64,000 nucleotides of DNA from Acanthochromis polyacanthus (Eukaryota; Chordata; Actinopteri; Pomacentridae): positions 31,781,215-31,845,214 of the forward strand of contig NC_067122.1 in the NCBI RefSeq assembly GCF_021347895.1, read 5' to 3'. Both the position numbers and the translations under genes were made by a program. The notes under the pieces were generated by a model. It saw only the letters and a program-made list of their open reading frames with translations, was not told the origin of the DNA and made no database searches. Every line of letters starts with the position of its first letter. Within the stretch, counting starts at the first letter, position 1. Below, piece by piece: positions 47,808 to 59,000 of this stretch.

Positions 47808-48165
47808 AGTGTTTCTCTGCAGCGTATAGCCGCTCAAATACTGTAGAAATCAACAGTCTGGCAAGAACCACTCAACTAAGTAAACAGAAGCAAAATCCCA
47901 TCACTACTTGAAGACATGAAGGTTAGTCAATTTAGAATCTTATAGGAAATTCAAGACTTTCTTCAAGTGCAAAAACCATCAGACACTGATTAAACTGGCT
48001 CTCATGAGGACCGCCCTAGAAACAGAAGATCAAAAGTTCCCTCTGCTGCAGAGAACATTTTATTGGAGTTAGCAGTCTCACACATCAACAATTAACAGCA
48101 GCTCAGACTGGAGCCCACATCAATGCTTCAAGCAGTGGTACATCTCAACATGAATGTTTAGGAAG
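47808..48165 (+). mobile_element. Tc1-type element leader/transposase relic
   Basis: The succession TCATCAC.ACTT.AAGACATGAAGG (47899), TCTTCAAGTGCAAAAACCATC (47963), AAACTGGCTCTCATGAGGAC (47992), CCTCTGCTGCAGAG (48041) and GAGCCCACATCAATGCTTCA (48111) follows the remembered order of a widespread fish Tc1 lineage. It is too decayed to translate. Confidence 0.65.
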
Positions 48166-48489
48166 AGATGAAAAAGTCAAAATGTGTCTTTTTGTGTTCT
48201 GTGCAATAAAAAAAAGAGCATTACAGAACTATTTAGTTAAATATGCTTCATTTCTGTTAAGCTGTTCTGGATGAAGGAATAGTAGGAATGTTAAAGTTTT
48301 GCTTCAGAAAAGGGATTTTTGTGTGGTTTATGTCATTCCACTGTTATTGCTTTTCAACACTGAATTACGCTCAATTGAATGTGGTACAAAAACAGACTCT
48401 TTCATGTCAAGTGAAAACTGATTTTTACAAAGTAATGTCAATTACTTTCTTCAATAATTTTCACTAGTTTCACTAGTGTTCTTTTGTCC

Positions 48490-48684
48490 TTCGGGGGTGT
48501 TCTATCCAGAAGTACTGATCCACCAGAGATTGGACCTTCCAGATACAGGTGTCTTTATATTGCAATCACTGAGACACCTTCACTGATGTCAGATGATCTA
48601 CATTTCACTAATTGTGTAACTTCTAATACCAATTTGCAGCACTTGTGTTGGTTTAGTTGAGTTTCTTTAAGAAAAGTTAATACT
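48490..48684 (+). mobile_element. Tc1-type 3' UTR relic
   Basis: AGAAGTACTGATCCACCAGA, TTGGACCTTCCAGATACAGG and TAATTGTGTAACTTCTAATACC occur in the order of a Tc1-type 3' UTR. It ends at the TA where the next element inserted. Confidence 0.45.
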
Positions 48685-48888
48685 TACATTATCATTCAAA
48701 AATGTGGGGTCACCCAGACAATTCCATGTTTTCCATGAAAACTCCCACTTTTATCCATGTGCTAGCATAACTGCACAAGGGTTTTCTAACCATCAATGAT
48801 CCTTTCAGCACCATTAGCTAACACAATGTAGCATTAGAACACAGGAGTGATGGTTGCTGGAAATGTTCCTCTGTACCCCTATGGAGAT

Positions 48889-49251
48889 CCATCCATCCAT
48901 CCTCTATACACCGCTTTATCCTCACTAGGGTAGCAGGGGTGCTGGAGTCTATCCCAGCTGACTCGGGTGAAGGCAGGGGACACCCTGGACAGGTCACCAG
49001 TCTGTCACAGGGCTACATATACAGACACACAATCACACTCACATTCACACCTACGGACAATTTAGAGTAACCAATTAACCTCAGCATGTTTTTGGACTGT
49101 GGGAGGAAGCCGGAGTACCCGGAGAAAACCCACGCATGCACAGGGAGAACATGCAAACTCCATGCAGAAAGATCCCAGGCCCACCCTGGTATTCGAACCG
49201 GGGATCTTTTTGCTGCAAGGTGAAAGTGCTAACCACTACCACACTGTGCAG
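48889..49251 (-). mobile_element. tRNA-derived SINE, nearly intact, inside the Tc1 MITE
   Basis: Flanked by a perfect 13-bp direct repeat CCCCTATGGAGAT (48876-48888 and 49252-49264). On the minus strand it starts with a tRNA-like head: GTGGTAGTGGTTAGCAC (A-box region), then CCCCGGTTCGAATACC (B box). A body of about 270 bp follows, and it ends in a GGAT-type tail. It would be transcribed by RNA polymerase III and mobilised by a LINE in trans. It differs from the 62141-62494 copy at only a few places outside small indels. Confidence 0.9.
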
Positions 49252-49297
49252 CCCCTATGGAGATATTCATTAAAAATCAGCCATTTCCAGCTAGAAT

Positions 49298-49935
49298 TGT
49301 TAGGATTTGCCCCAGCTTCTGCCATTTTGTCACTTTTCCTTCCTTTTCTCATTTTTGCCCTTCTGTGTGGTTTGGTTTGTGTGTCTCTGTCTCCCTCTGT
49401 CTGTTGTCTTCCTCTTCTGTCTCTCTCCCTGTCGCTCATCCCTTGGCTTCATCACTTGATTACTGCATTACTCTCAGCTGCTGCAATCTGCTCAACCTCT
49501 TTCACCTGGTCCACTCCTCAGCCATTTAAGCCCTCTGTTTCCCTCTGCATTTGCCGGTTCATTGTTCACCAACCCCACACGCTGCCACAGCTCTGTTTCC
49601 CACCTGGACTACGCGTGTTTTTGGACTCTTGCTGTTTGTTCCCCTTCATGGAATTTCCCCACTGGACTCTGCTGTTGGATTACCTCAATTTATGTTTGCT
49701 CCTTTGTTTGAATTCCCCTGTTTTGTAAGTACTTCCCCTCTGCCTTGCTGTTTTGAGTCCTACAGAGTTTCCACACTAGTTAATTTGGTTTTTGCCCTGC
49801 TGTCCCAGTCTAGTCGCTGTAGCTGTGTTTTTGAGTTTTGTTAAATAAACCTCTTTGCTAAATTACCACCATCAGCCTGTCTGTTACCTGCGCTTGGGTT
49901 CTCCACCCCCCCCCCCCCCCCCGTAAACCCTGACA
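49298..49935 (+). mobile_element. Solo LTR of an LTR retrotransposon
   Basis: 638 bp beginning TGTTAGG and ending CCTGACA (TG...CA), flanked by the 5-bp direct repeat AGAAT (49293-49297 and 49936-49940). An AATAAA lies near 49844, and a 17-C run is at 49906-49922. The interior is pyrimidine-rich with no coding potential. The 5-bp TSD and TG...CA ends suit a Gypsy-like element reduced to a solo LTR by recombination. Its insertion into the conserved CTAGAATAATCATTTACC context of the Tc1 MITE confirms both boundaries. Confidence 0.9.
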
Positions 49936-50034
49936 AGAATAATCATTTACCACATTAACTATGTCTACACTGGATTTCTAATTTCAAAAATAAGGACATT
50001 TCTAAGTGACTGCAAACTTCTGAATGGTAGTGTA

Positions 50035-52589
50035 TGCATTCACTTATTTTACTTATTTTACAAACAACTAGAGGCTGCCAGGAAATTATTTTCACTTTCT
50101 GACCTGTCACTCACACTCAGCACTGCTTTCCCAAGAAAGAGGGATATACAGAAAAACTAAAGGTACTAAAAATAGAGTTGGACAGGACATTTGCCAACTG
50201 AGAGACCCAGAAATTCAGGTGTGAGCTCTCTTAATGTCCACAAAAGCACTTGCATTTAGAATCAATGCAAAGGTGTCCTGAAGGTCAAGTCTGACACTGA
50301 GCTGCTGTTCAGAGTGGTGACCCTCTTGTTCTCTGGGGAGAACTCCAACAGCGTGATGCTGAATATCCCTACACCTGCCTGGTACCTCACCCTGAGCAAC
50401 TTTGGAAAAGGCGAGAGTCCAACCCTTCAACAGGAATTTGGCATTTTTGGGGAGATTTTCCTGACACGTGGCAAACTGATGTCAACAACTGAGAAGAACC
50501 GACTCCTCACTTAGCGACATGCCCTATGTTGACATCTGTATTGTTAGAAGACAGTCTACACATTTTTTTGTGGTTATAATCTGTGTATAACCTCCATCTA
50601 ATTGCACCATCCACTTTCACATAACTCTGACCTGTAGGACTACAATCTGCTGTTCAGACATTAGGCCTGCTGTGTGCCAACATGTAAATATAATTCAGAG
50701 ATGTGCCCAATGTGTATCTCATCAGCAGTCACCACTCTACCAGGTTTTCTGCACAATCTATTTCACAAGGATGTCAGAATAAATACCATGACTGACACTT
50801 CAAATGCTTGGTAATGATGCTGAGTATTGTCACCAACTGTCAGCTGGTGGAGCTTCACTGAAAACACATTCACCATCAGGTCTACAAACACTTCCTGTCC
50901 AGCCATCACATTGCCATGTTTTCATTTCAAATAGGGCACTTTTTTTTGGTTTTTGTTTGTTTTTACTTTAATTTAGATTTCTGGTGCAAATAACTGTGAG
51001 CACCAAATACTTAAATCTTCACTGAGTGAAAATACTGTATATTAATGTCATATTGAAGACTCAAGTGAAAGTTTTGGTGTTGAAGTAGTTTGAGTCACAG
51101 AGATGCAGTCGATCACGTCTTCAGAGGGAGTGTTTTGATCTGATGAGTTTGGATGCGACTTGTTTCTGACGGCCTGTCACACAGTCAGCTTCTGACTCCT
51201 GTGCTGCTGACACCACAAAGATCTGAGAGCGTCACACACCTACACACACTCACTCACACACACAAGGAGCATATCCAGTGAATAAACACATTTTTCAAAA
51301 TATCTGCATACTGTATGTACAGGAGCACACCACAACATGTACGTGTGCCTCCAAACAATCCCATCACAGCACGAAATTCTTCAAAATAATGCACACTGTT
51401 CATTTACACACACACACATACACACACACTGTGAGAATGCAGCTTCCAGTTTGATCTCTGTCATAGACAGTACATGGCTCTTTTTAAATCCTTTTCCAAA
51501 AAAAAAGAAATCACAGGCTTTGTCACATGAGGTCAAGGTAATTTTCCACCTCCATCTTACATTTACACCTGGCAATCATTTATCACATTTCAGTAAATTA
51601 TTTCGCTTAAAGTGACTATAAGCAAAATAATACCAATAATACCAGCCAAGGCCACACTTCCTGCCTTGGCTGGGTTCAAAGATGCTTCTCACTTATACAG
51701 ATAACTTTCTTTGACATATCTGAAAAAGGAGAGTGCTCCTATGAAGTTCAGACCTGTTGATCTAAATCTTGAATGATTTCCTTAATTGGTAGCATTACCA
51801 GTCAACCGATTCATTGATAGACATGCTTTAACACAATGGACATTTTTCCTATGCTGATATGTTTTCTTAGTCAATGGACATAAGATACATGTTCCAAAAC
51901 TAGCTCTGATACATATGTAACTGGAAAATAAGAACACCATCTCAATCGGCTTGTCCTCCAGCTCTGGCTGTGGGTCATTAAACATCACACTAGTCTTTGT
52001 CATAGTGGTCTGTTGCTGAGTAATCCCTCACGGTGCTCTTTATTTACCAACACGGAGCTGCCCATGGTTGGGTTTAGCATGAAACAGTAAGAGGCTCTGC
52101 CAAGTGATGCAATACTGTTCTGCAGCTACTCTCAAACATGCACATTTTCTGACATGCATGTAGATAATACAGGTTTTCGGAGTCTGTTGCAGATTGGTGA
52201 GCCACAGTACATTCGACCCTTTCCTCATTACATTTCAGAGTGCCTTGAGCTTTCCAACAAAGTTTGTGATCGCCAATGTAACATTAAGGAACATTTTGTG
52301 TGCAGAAATGCATTTGTTTCTGAATGCATGGCATGGCTACTCTATTGTCAAGGATATACACTGGATTAAATGTAATAACTCTGATATATAAGAACGGGGA
52401 CTTGGTATAGGCAGATGTTAATTATTTACTCGTATTGGGAGGCAAAGTAACTCATTTGGGTTCACCACTGATTCTGTTAAAAATAGAAACTGTATAATGG
52501 AGTCAGAATGGAGTGAGCTTACAAACCTCTGTAGTTTCTGCTTATCTCAGCTACACACCCCGAGTCTCTTACTCAGCTGCTGGCAGTTG
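50035..52589. other. No gene recognised
   Basis: Short CA patches near 51240-51270 and 51408-51430. No supported coding sequence, terminal repeats or RNA gene. Confidence 0.5.
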
Positions 52590-52765
52590 AACAAGACTGA
52601 TCCATCAAAGCCCCATCTTGAAACCCTCAGTGCCCAAAAGATCTGGTGCCAATGTCCCAGTGCCAGACATCACAGGACACGCCCAGAGGTCCAATGTCAG
52701 AGCTGCTCTGACCCCCACAATATGAGATAGGTGGTTTTACTATTCTGCTGGCTGATGTATAGAAA
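52590..52765 (+). mobile_element. Tc1/mariner 3' end fragment
   Basis: AGTGCCAGACATCACAGGACACGCCCAGAGGTCC, in two overlapping parts, and GGTGGTTTTACTATTCTGCTGGCTGATG resemble a fish mariner/Tc1 3' end of the type 'GGTGGTTTTAATGTT.TGGCTGAT'. The 5' part is absent. Confidence 0.5.
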
Positions 52766-53419
52766 ATGAATGAATAATGTTAGGCCAGAGGAATCAGGAT
52801 TCAGACTTATCTGTGCCAAACGAATGGGATGTCCTATTTGTTTATGAAAATCTCTGTCTTCTATCTGTGTGGACAATGCAGCTGTCTACAACAGGTACAC
52901 AGCTACAGTTAGACCTCAGGACGAGTGTGATGCATTTACTGCATCCCTAACAGGTCATTTTACCACAAGCGGATCAACATAGAAATGTATCACACCAGCA
53001 GCACCACCGTGACAACAAAAATGAACTCGAGTCAGGAGTTAGCAAGTTAGCAAGTGGAAGCAGATTAAAGGTGGTAAGAGCAACTCAACCTTTAGATTTT
53101 GTTATCCACAAGAAACATCTGCTGATGTAGAGCATGACTTACTTTTAAGAATTATAGATTTCCCTATAGCTGGAGGGTTCCACAGTATGTCTACTGTGGA
53201 CTGCTGAATATTTGAGATGGCTGTCTGTAAATGGAGATAATCTCACCTTCTGTGGCTATTTTCCATAGAACTGAGAACCCAGCGATGCATCTGTGCTCAT
53301 GAGTCTACTGTGCACATGCTTTGGTACACTGTTGCAAGGAGGGAAAAAAAAGACAGAAAGTGCCTCATTACTTCACAGCACTACTGGAAAATGTGTGGGA
53401 TAAACCATGTGGGTAAAAC
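52766..53419. other. No gene recognised
   Basis: No feature supported up to the hAT boundary at 53420. Confidence 0.5.
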
Positions 53420-54177
53420 TAGGGATGGCCGATAATATCAGCACACCGATATTATTGGCATAAAAATGTAATATCGCTTTCATTTTTTATTTTTGCCTGT
53501 CATGAAAACTGTTAGAATATGCCTGGATTTTGCCGACATTCACTGGCATGCAAATGATAACATCATCAAACTGCGTCGTGAAGCGTGTAAATAATTGCAT
53601 GACTTAAAGTATCCCGGCACCTTGCCGGATTTCCAGCATGGTGCCAGCATTTGGCTCTAAAAAAAATCGAGTTCATCTACCACTAGAATGAGGGGAATGC
53701 AGCTTTTGCTCTCAACCAAACTAATATGACTAGCCAATGTGAAGTAGAGCGTGGCGGGTCTTAGAAAGACATTGAGATCCAGCTGCAGCTGAGTCCAGAC
53801 CACTAAGGCTGCTCAGTCGTGTGATTTCTGACTGATAAGTCCTCAGCGGTGGATTTGTAGTAGTAGTCTTCACTTGTTGTCATGGTTACAGTGATGCTGT
53901 GGGGCTATCTGTCAATGATACAGAAGATTCAGATGATACAGAATATTTAAGAAATCCATGGATCCAGACTATAAGCTGCATTACTGCCAAAATCTAATCA
54001 CTTGGTTCTTGTGTCATTTTTGACCTTCATTAAAATCCATCAATCTGTTATTTGAGTAATGCTGTGTACAGACAAATAGATGGAAGGACAAATGTTTGCC
54101 AATTGACCCCTCGCTAAGCCCCGCCCCCTTTGGTTACTGTTGCTACGCCTGTCAAGCTTTCCCTCCTAGCATGAAAT

Positions 54178-54783
54178 ATGGAGTTTTTAGCGGTACCGGT
54201 GAGTGATATTTCTCAGGAGATATGTGGAAATTTCTGGACATATTCTACAGCGATATCAGAGAGAAGCAGACAGAAGGGTCTCCAATATGATTTTGAGAAC
54301 TACATTCACCAAATTAAATGTTGGCGGAGTGCAAATGAAGAGGACGTTAAAATAGAGAGAAAAGCACACAGATCTCAGTGTAAGCGCCAAGCACCCCATG
54401 TATTGTCACTTCACATCAAAAATAATCATATACAAGAACAACAATGTTCTTGTACAGCAGGGTAAGCCGATATGTATTATATACATTTAAACTAATGTTA
54501 TGTCAACTGTTATTATCATGTGTCTGCCCATTTCTTGCTAAGCTAAACTTGTGTTTGTTTACAGCGCGCCAGGATATTGCTCACATATAGTGGGGCTGAT
54601 CTATACACTTGATCTCATTAAGGCACAGCAAAGCCCAACAGTATCTTGCACAAGTTTGCCACAACAGTGGCACAAACCAAAGGGTTACAACATTAATGCA
54701 GTACCGATCTCATCTGTTGTTGTCGCCAAAGCCAGACGTGAGCGTAGGCAGAGACCCGTAGATTGCTGCTACAAAGGAAGCAG
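54178..54783 (+). pseudogene. SWIM zinc-finger protein fragment, two exons
   Basis: Exon 1 (54178-54461) starts at an ATG and ends C-S-C-T-A-G at a GTAAGC donor. The acceptor TTTACAG precedes exon 2 (54565-54783). Splicing out 103 bp joins the frame as C-S-C-T-A-G-A-P-G-Y-C-S-H, which fits the SWIM pattern CxC-xn-CxH exactly with n = 7. Exon 2 then reads L-P-Q-Q-W-H-K-P-K-G and ends at another donor-like AG|GTAGGA, after which no further exon is seen. SWIM domains bind zinc and are found in several transposases and in SWIM/YqaJ proteins. The frame is open across both exons, so decay is limited; loss of the downstream exons makes it a truncated gene. Confidence 0.7.
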
Positions 54784-54951
54784 GTAGGATCATATTTAGG
54801 AAGATGAGGTACTGTACAATGAGCTCTATGTTGCATACTTTTGCCCTTCTGCTCCATGGGAGGTTTCTGTCTTTCCATTGAGTTGTTCTTCTTTGCTAAT
54901 GTTATCTGACCTAACACACAGAGCTACGGTTAGCTAATGTTAGCTAGCAAC

Positions 54952-55152
54952 TTAGCTTAGAACAGACATAGGTGTTCTTGATTTTGGAGGGATTCGCTGA
55001 TCATGCAGTCTTCCACACTGCTTAATCCACACGCGGCACCTTTCTTCTTGTGTCTTTGGCTTGGGGAATGCAAAAAAATCAACACCACCCTCCAAGCTTT
55101 GTGGATAACGAGTGTCGGACTTGCAAGTACCGTATGCACACCGCTTTGGCAT
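54952..55152 (-). pseudogene. THAP zinc-finger fragment, frameshifted
   Basis: The ATG at 55152 gives M-P-K-R-C-A-Y-G-T-C, the usual THAP start with its first zinc Cys pair; the frame extends upstream to an ATG at 55215. F-F-A-F-P-K-P and R-V-W-I-K-Q-C-G-R follow at the positions expected for the THAP FxFP and Trp motifs. At about 55000 the frame breaks: the next frame carries N-P-S-K-I-K-N-T-Y-V-C-S-K, the expected second half leading to the CxxH zinc ligands. THAP domains bind DNA in P-element-like transposases and host factors. The gene runs opposite to the SWIM fragment in the same element. Confidence 0.7.
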
Positions 55153-55241
55153 ATTGTTTCCTGCTGAAAGCTTGACAGACCTCTCGTGCCTAAGGTAGGA
55201 TTGGACAGTAGCCATTTGTGGGAGGGGCTTAGCGAAGGGTC

Positions 55242-56051
55242 AATTGTCACATAACTCCACCGTGTTCCTTGGTGCAGTAATAAAAATAAATCACTCTTCA
55301 TGTGGTTGGAAGAGTTAAACAGAGACAGCAAGCAGTTTAGTTGTTGGTGCAAAAAGTTGAAGGAGTCGGGTGTTTGCTTCTGAACCATGTCAGGAGTCAG
55401 GTCCCGGCCATAGAGCTGCTGTCTGTGCTCTGAAACTCACAACACGTTTACCGGGAGCAACAGCCACCGCTGAGGTACCGACAATAACGACCGGGTTTGT
55501 GATTTAAAAATATGAGTGTACGCGCTCATCGCAGAACACGACTTGTCGTTCACCAGATCTCATCCTCTCCATAATCTGTGTAAAAAGTTGACTGAAGATA
55601 AAAATGCTTTGCCAAAACTGTTTGTGTCTGATCAGCACATTGGTTCCATAAGTACACCTGGCACAGCACCAGCATTCATGAAAAGTCTTTCTGAAAAGCT
55701 CAAAAAAATGTGTTTTCACTGAATATCCAGAGCCAGAGCATTGGAAAAAAATTCTTAATGTGCTTGTTTGTTTTTTGACGATGATGTGACCAGAGTAACT
55801 CAAGATCTGCAAAGCAGAAAAGTGAACACTGCCTCAACACTTAAGGAGGAAGATGTCAGAAAGAAAGAAAAAATAAAGATTCAGCTTACCAGTTCTCGTA
55901 GCACCGTAAATGTTTTTTTAAGTGAACTGTAGTTGTCTTTAGTAAACTGCATTTGTTTATGTTCTGTTTTCTTATTTATTCATGATTATTTAAGTTTCCA
56001 GTTCGTAGAGCACTTTAATGTTTTTTGTGTTGTTACCATTTGAACTGAACT
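55242..56051 (+). other. hAT-shell interior with an unidentified protein relic
   Basis: A short open frame at 55516-55722 (K-L-F-V-S-D-Q-H-I-G-S-I, F-M-K-S-L-S-E-K-L-K-K) and further peptide-like stretches in shifted frames to about 55900. It may be the remains of the shell's transposase; I cannot match it to a known hAT motif. Confidence 0.35.
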
Positions 56052-56064
56052 ATAGTTTGCTGTT

Positions 56065-59000
56065 CCCCCGAAGGATTGCCACCTTGTCGCGGTCGGTGGG
56101 CTTGTGTGCCTCAGAGACCCCTAGAGCTATACCGGCGGGAGCTTCGTCTCCTGGTAGGGTCACCCAAGCCGGGCAGGTCGAAGGATAGAGGTCAGACGAA
56201 GCGCGATCCACCGGTCCTCCAGGTTGGGGGTTGGGCACAGGGTTAACAACCCTGTCCCGTAAAAAATGCAATGTTACGGAAACAGCAACAGAGAACACTT
56301 CTACATCGGCGTGTGGGGGGCCTTCTGAGTCTCTTGAGACTTGTATGAGTGCTGGTGGCCAAAGCCGAAAGGACGCTACCAGCAGGATAAGGGAGGACCT
56401 AAACACCACCAAGATTAAGATCAGACTAGGACACTGGAATGTAAGAACAATGTATGAAACGGGCAAACTGACACAGGTAACATCGGAGATGAACCGTTTC
56501 AACCTCCATGTCCTAGGAGTGAGTGAGAGCAGATGGACTGGATCTGGGAAGTTGAAAACAACCACCGGAGAAACCGTCCTCTACTCTGGTAGAAATGATG
56601 ACCTACACCACGAGGGAGTTGCCATCATTCTCAGGAAAGGTGTAGAGCGAAGCTTGATGGAATGGAAGCCAGTAAACAACAGACTGATGAGCATAAGATT
56701 GAAAGGAAAGCACATCGACATCAGCATCATCCAGTGCTACGCACCTACCAACGACAGTAGCGAAGAAGACAAGGATGATTTTTACAGACAGCTGCAAACA
56801 GAATTGGAGATGACCCCAAGACACGACCAGATTATCATAATGGGAGATCTCAACGCAAAGGTCGGGAAAGACAACACCGACTACGAGAGTGTAATGGGAA
56901 AGCATGGGGTTGGAACCAGGAATGACAATGGTCAGAGACTGGTGGAGTTTTGTGCCATGAACAACTTGGTGATAGGAGGGACCCTTTTCACACACCGTGA
57001 CATCCACAAGCTGACCTGGAACTCGCCAAATGGAAGAGACAGGAATCAGATTGACCATTTGATGATCAACGGTATGTGGCGACACTCCCTGCTAGACGTG
57101 AAGATCAAGCGTAGTGCAGACGTCGGCAGTGACCATCATCTGGTGACGGCACTCATCAAGACTAAGCTTAAGAAAACCGAATCCAGGCAAGCCACCCAGG
57201 CGCGATTTGACACCCAGCGTCTGAAAAATAACAACGTGAAGGCCGCCTTTGTCAGTGATCTTCGGAATCGATTTCAGATCCTGCAGAACATCCAAGATCA
57301 GCAAGAATACACCAATGTGGATACATCCTGGAAGCAAGTTGCTGCACTGTACACCGAAAGTAGCAAGAAAGAGATAGGACATCGAAAGACTAAAATCAAG
57401 AAGGATTGGATACAACAGGAAACCCGGGATGCTATTGAAGAAAGAAGAGAGATCAAGAAAAAGATGCTGCAGACTAAGTCCCCCAGACTGAAAGAGAGAG
57501 ACGAACAGATCTACAGAGACGCCAACAAGAAAGTGAAGACACTTGCACGCCGTGACAAGAGAGAGGCTATGGAACATCTGGCAGGTGAGGCGCAAGAGGC
57601 AGCAGCCCGAGGAGAACAAGGGAGGCTATACAAAATCACCAAGCAAGTGTGTGGAAAGTTCAAAGGGAGTGCAGGGGGCCCAATCAAGGACAAGCAAGGA
57701 AAACTGCTAACAAAAGAGAAAGAACAAGAAGACAGATGGGCTGAACACTTCCAGGAAGTTTTTAACCGACCATCACCTGAGGAAACAGCTGACATCCTGG
57801 AAACTGAAGAAGACTTGAACATAAGCATCGAGCCGCCAACAAAAGAGGAGATAGTGACTGCCATAAAGACCCTCAAGAGTGGAAAGTCACCAGGTCAGGA
57901 CAATCTTGATGTTGAACTGTTCAAGGCAGACCCTGAGCTTGCAGCCACCATCTTGCAGCCCCTTTTCACAGCAATATGGGCAGGTGAGAAAGTGCCTGAA
58001 GACTGGACTAAAGGAGTTATTGTCAAGATCCCCAAGAAAGGAGCCCTCAGTGACTGCAACAACTGGAGAGGGATCACCCTTTTGTCCGTGCCAAGCAAGA
58101 TTCTGGCCAAGATCATCATTCACAGAATATCAAATGCTGTGGATGACAAGCTGAGAAAAGAACAGGCAGGGTTCAGGAAGCACCGAGGATGTGCAGATCA
58201 AATCTTTGCACTCCGCAACATCATAGAGCAGTGCATCGAGTGGCAGCGACAACTGTATGTGAACTTCGTAGATTTCGAAAAGGCCTTTGACAGCATTCAT
58301 AGAGAAAGCCTTTGGAAGATTCTTCGAAACTATGGCATCCCATGCAAGTTAGTACACCTGATCAAGAGCTTCTACGACAACTTTAGATGCTCGGTTGGAC
58401 ACAGTGACACCTTTTTTGACATTAAAACCGGCGTCCGGCAGGGATGTGTGATGTCAGCAGTTCTCTTTAACTTAGCCATTGACTGGGTCATGAGAAAGAC
58501 AACCGAGGACTCCCCTCGGGGAATCCGCTGGAGCCTGTTCTCCACTCTCGAAGATCTGGATTTTGCTGATGACTTGGCACTGCTGTCCCATACACACCAA
58601 CACATGCAGGAGAAGACCACCAGACTGCAGACATATGGGCAGCAAATAGGGCTCCGCATCAGCATCAAGAAGACGGAGACAATGACACTGAATGTGAACA
58701 GACCAGCCCCTGTTCAGGTAAACGGAGAAGATCTACGACAAACGGATAGCTTTACATACTTGGGAAGCGTCATCAAACCCAAGGGCGGCACAAAAGAAGA
58801 CATCCATAGTAGACTAAGCAAAGCAAGGAGTGTGTTTAGGGGAATGAATAATGTCTGGAGATCAACACAGTACAACACAAACACCAAGCTGAAACTATAC
58901 CAGAGCTGTGTTGTATCAACACTGCTGTATGGAGCAGAATGCTGGAGAATGACGGAAGCAGATCTTTTCAAGCTTCGATCCTTCCACACCACATGTCTCC

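Larger units (their letters stand above)
48687..50032 (-). mobile_element. Tc1/mariner-type MITE enlarged by two insertions
   Basis: Ends CATTATCATTC and GAATGGTAGTG, flanked by TA (48685-48686 and 50033-50034). Without the SINE and the solo LTR inside it, it reduces to about 330 bp that match the 37375-37744 element in inverted orientation. Confidence 0.85.
54105..55241. mobile_element. Non-autonomous DNA element with SWIM and THAP fragments
   Basis: GACCCCTCGCTAAGCCCC on the left pairs with GGGGCTTAGCGAAGGGTC on the right. AATT touches both ends as a possible 4-bp duplication, although this is palindromic and therefore weak. The interior has a plus-strand SWIM gene fragment near the left end and a minus-strand THAP fragment near the right end. 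I know of fish and invertebrate proteins combining THAP, SWIM and YqaJ domains; whether this element is related to them is inference. Confidence 0.65.

Noticed and set aside
49180..49251. Functional tRNA gene on the minus strand
   Set aside because: The tRNA-like head is part of a SINE flanked by a 13-bp duplication and repeated at 62141-62494.
56231..56344. RTE protein start at 56231
   Set aside because: The codon there is TTG. The first in-frame ATG is at 56345 and lies before the conserved endonuclease, so it is the safer start, although the frame is open upstream.
57092..57619. 175-codon open frame on the minus strand within the RTE
   Set aside because: A shadow of the intact plus-strand reverse-transcriptase gene. 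No motif.
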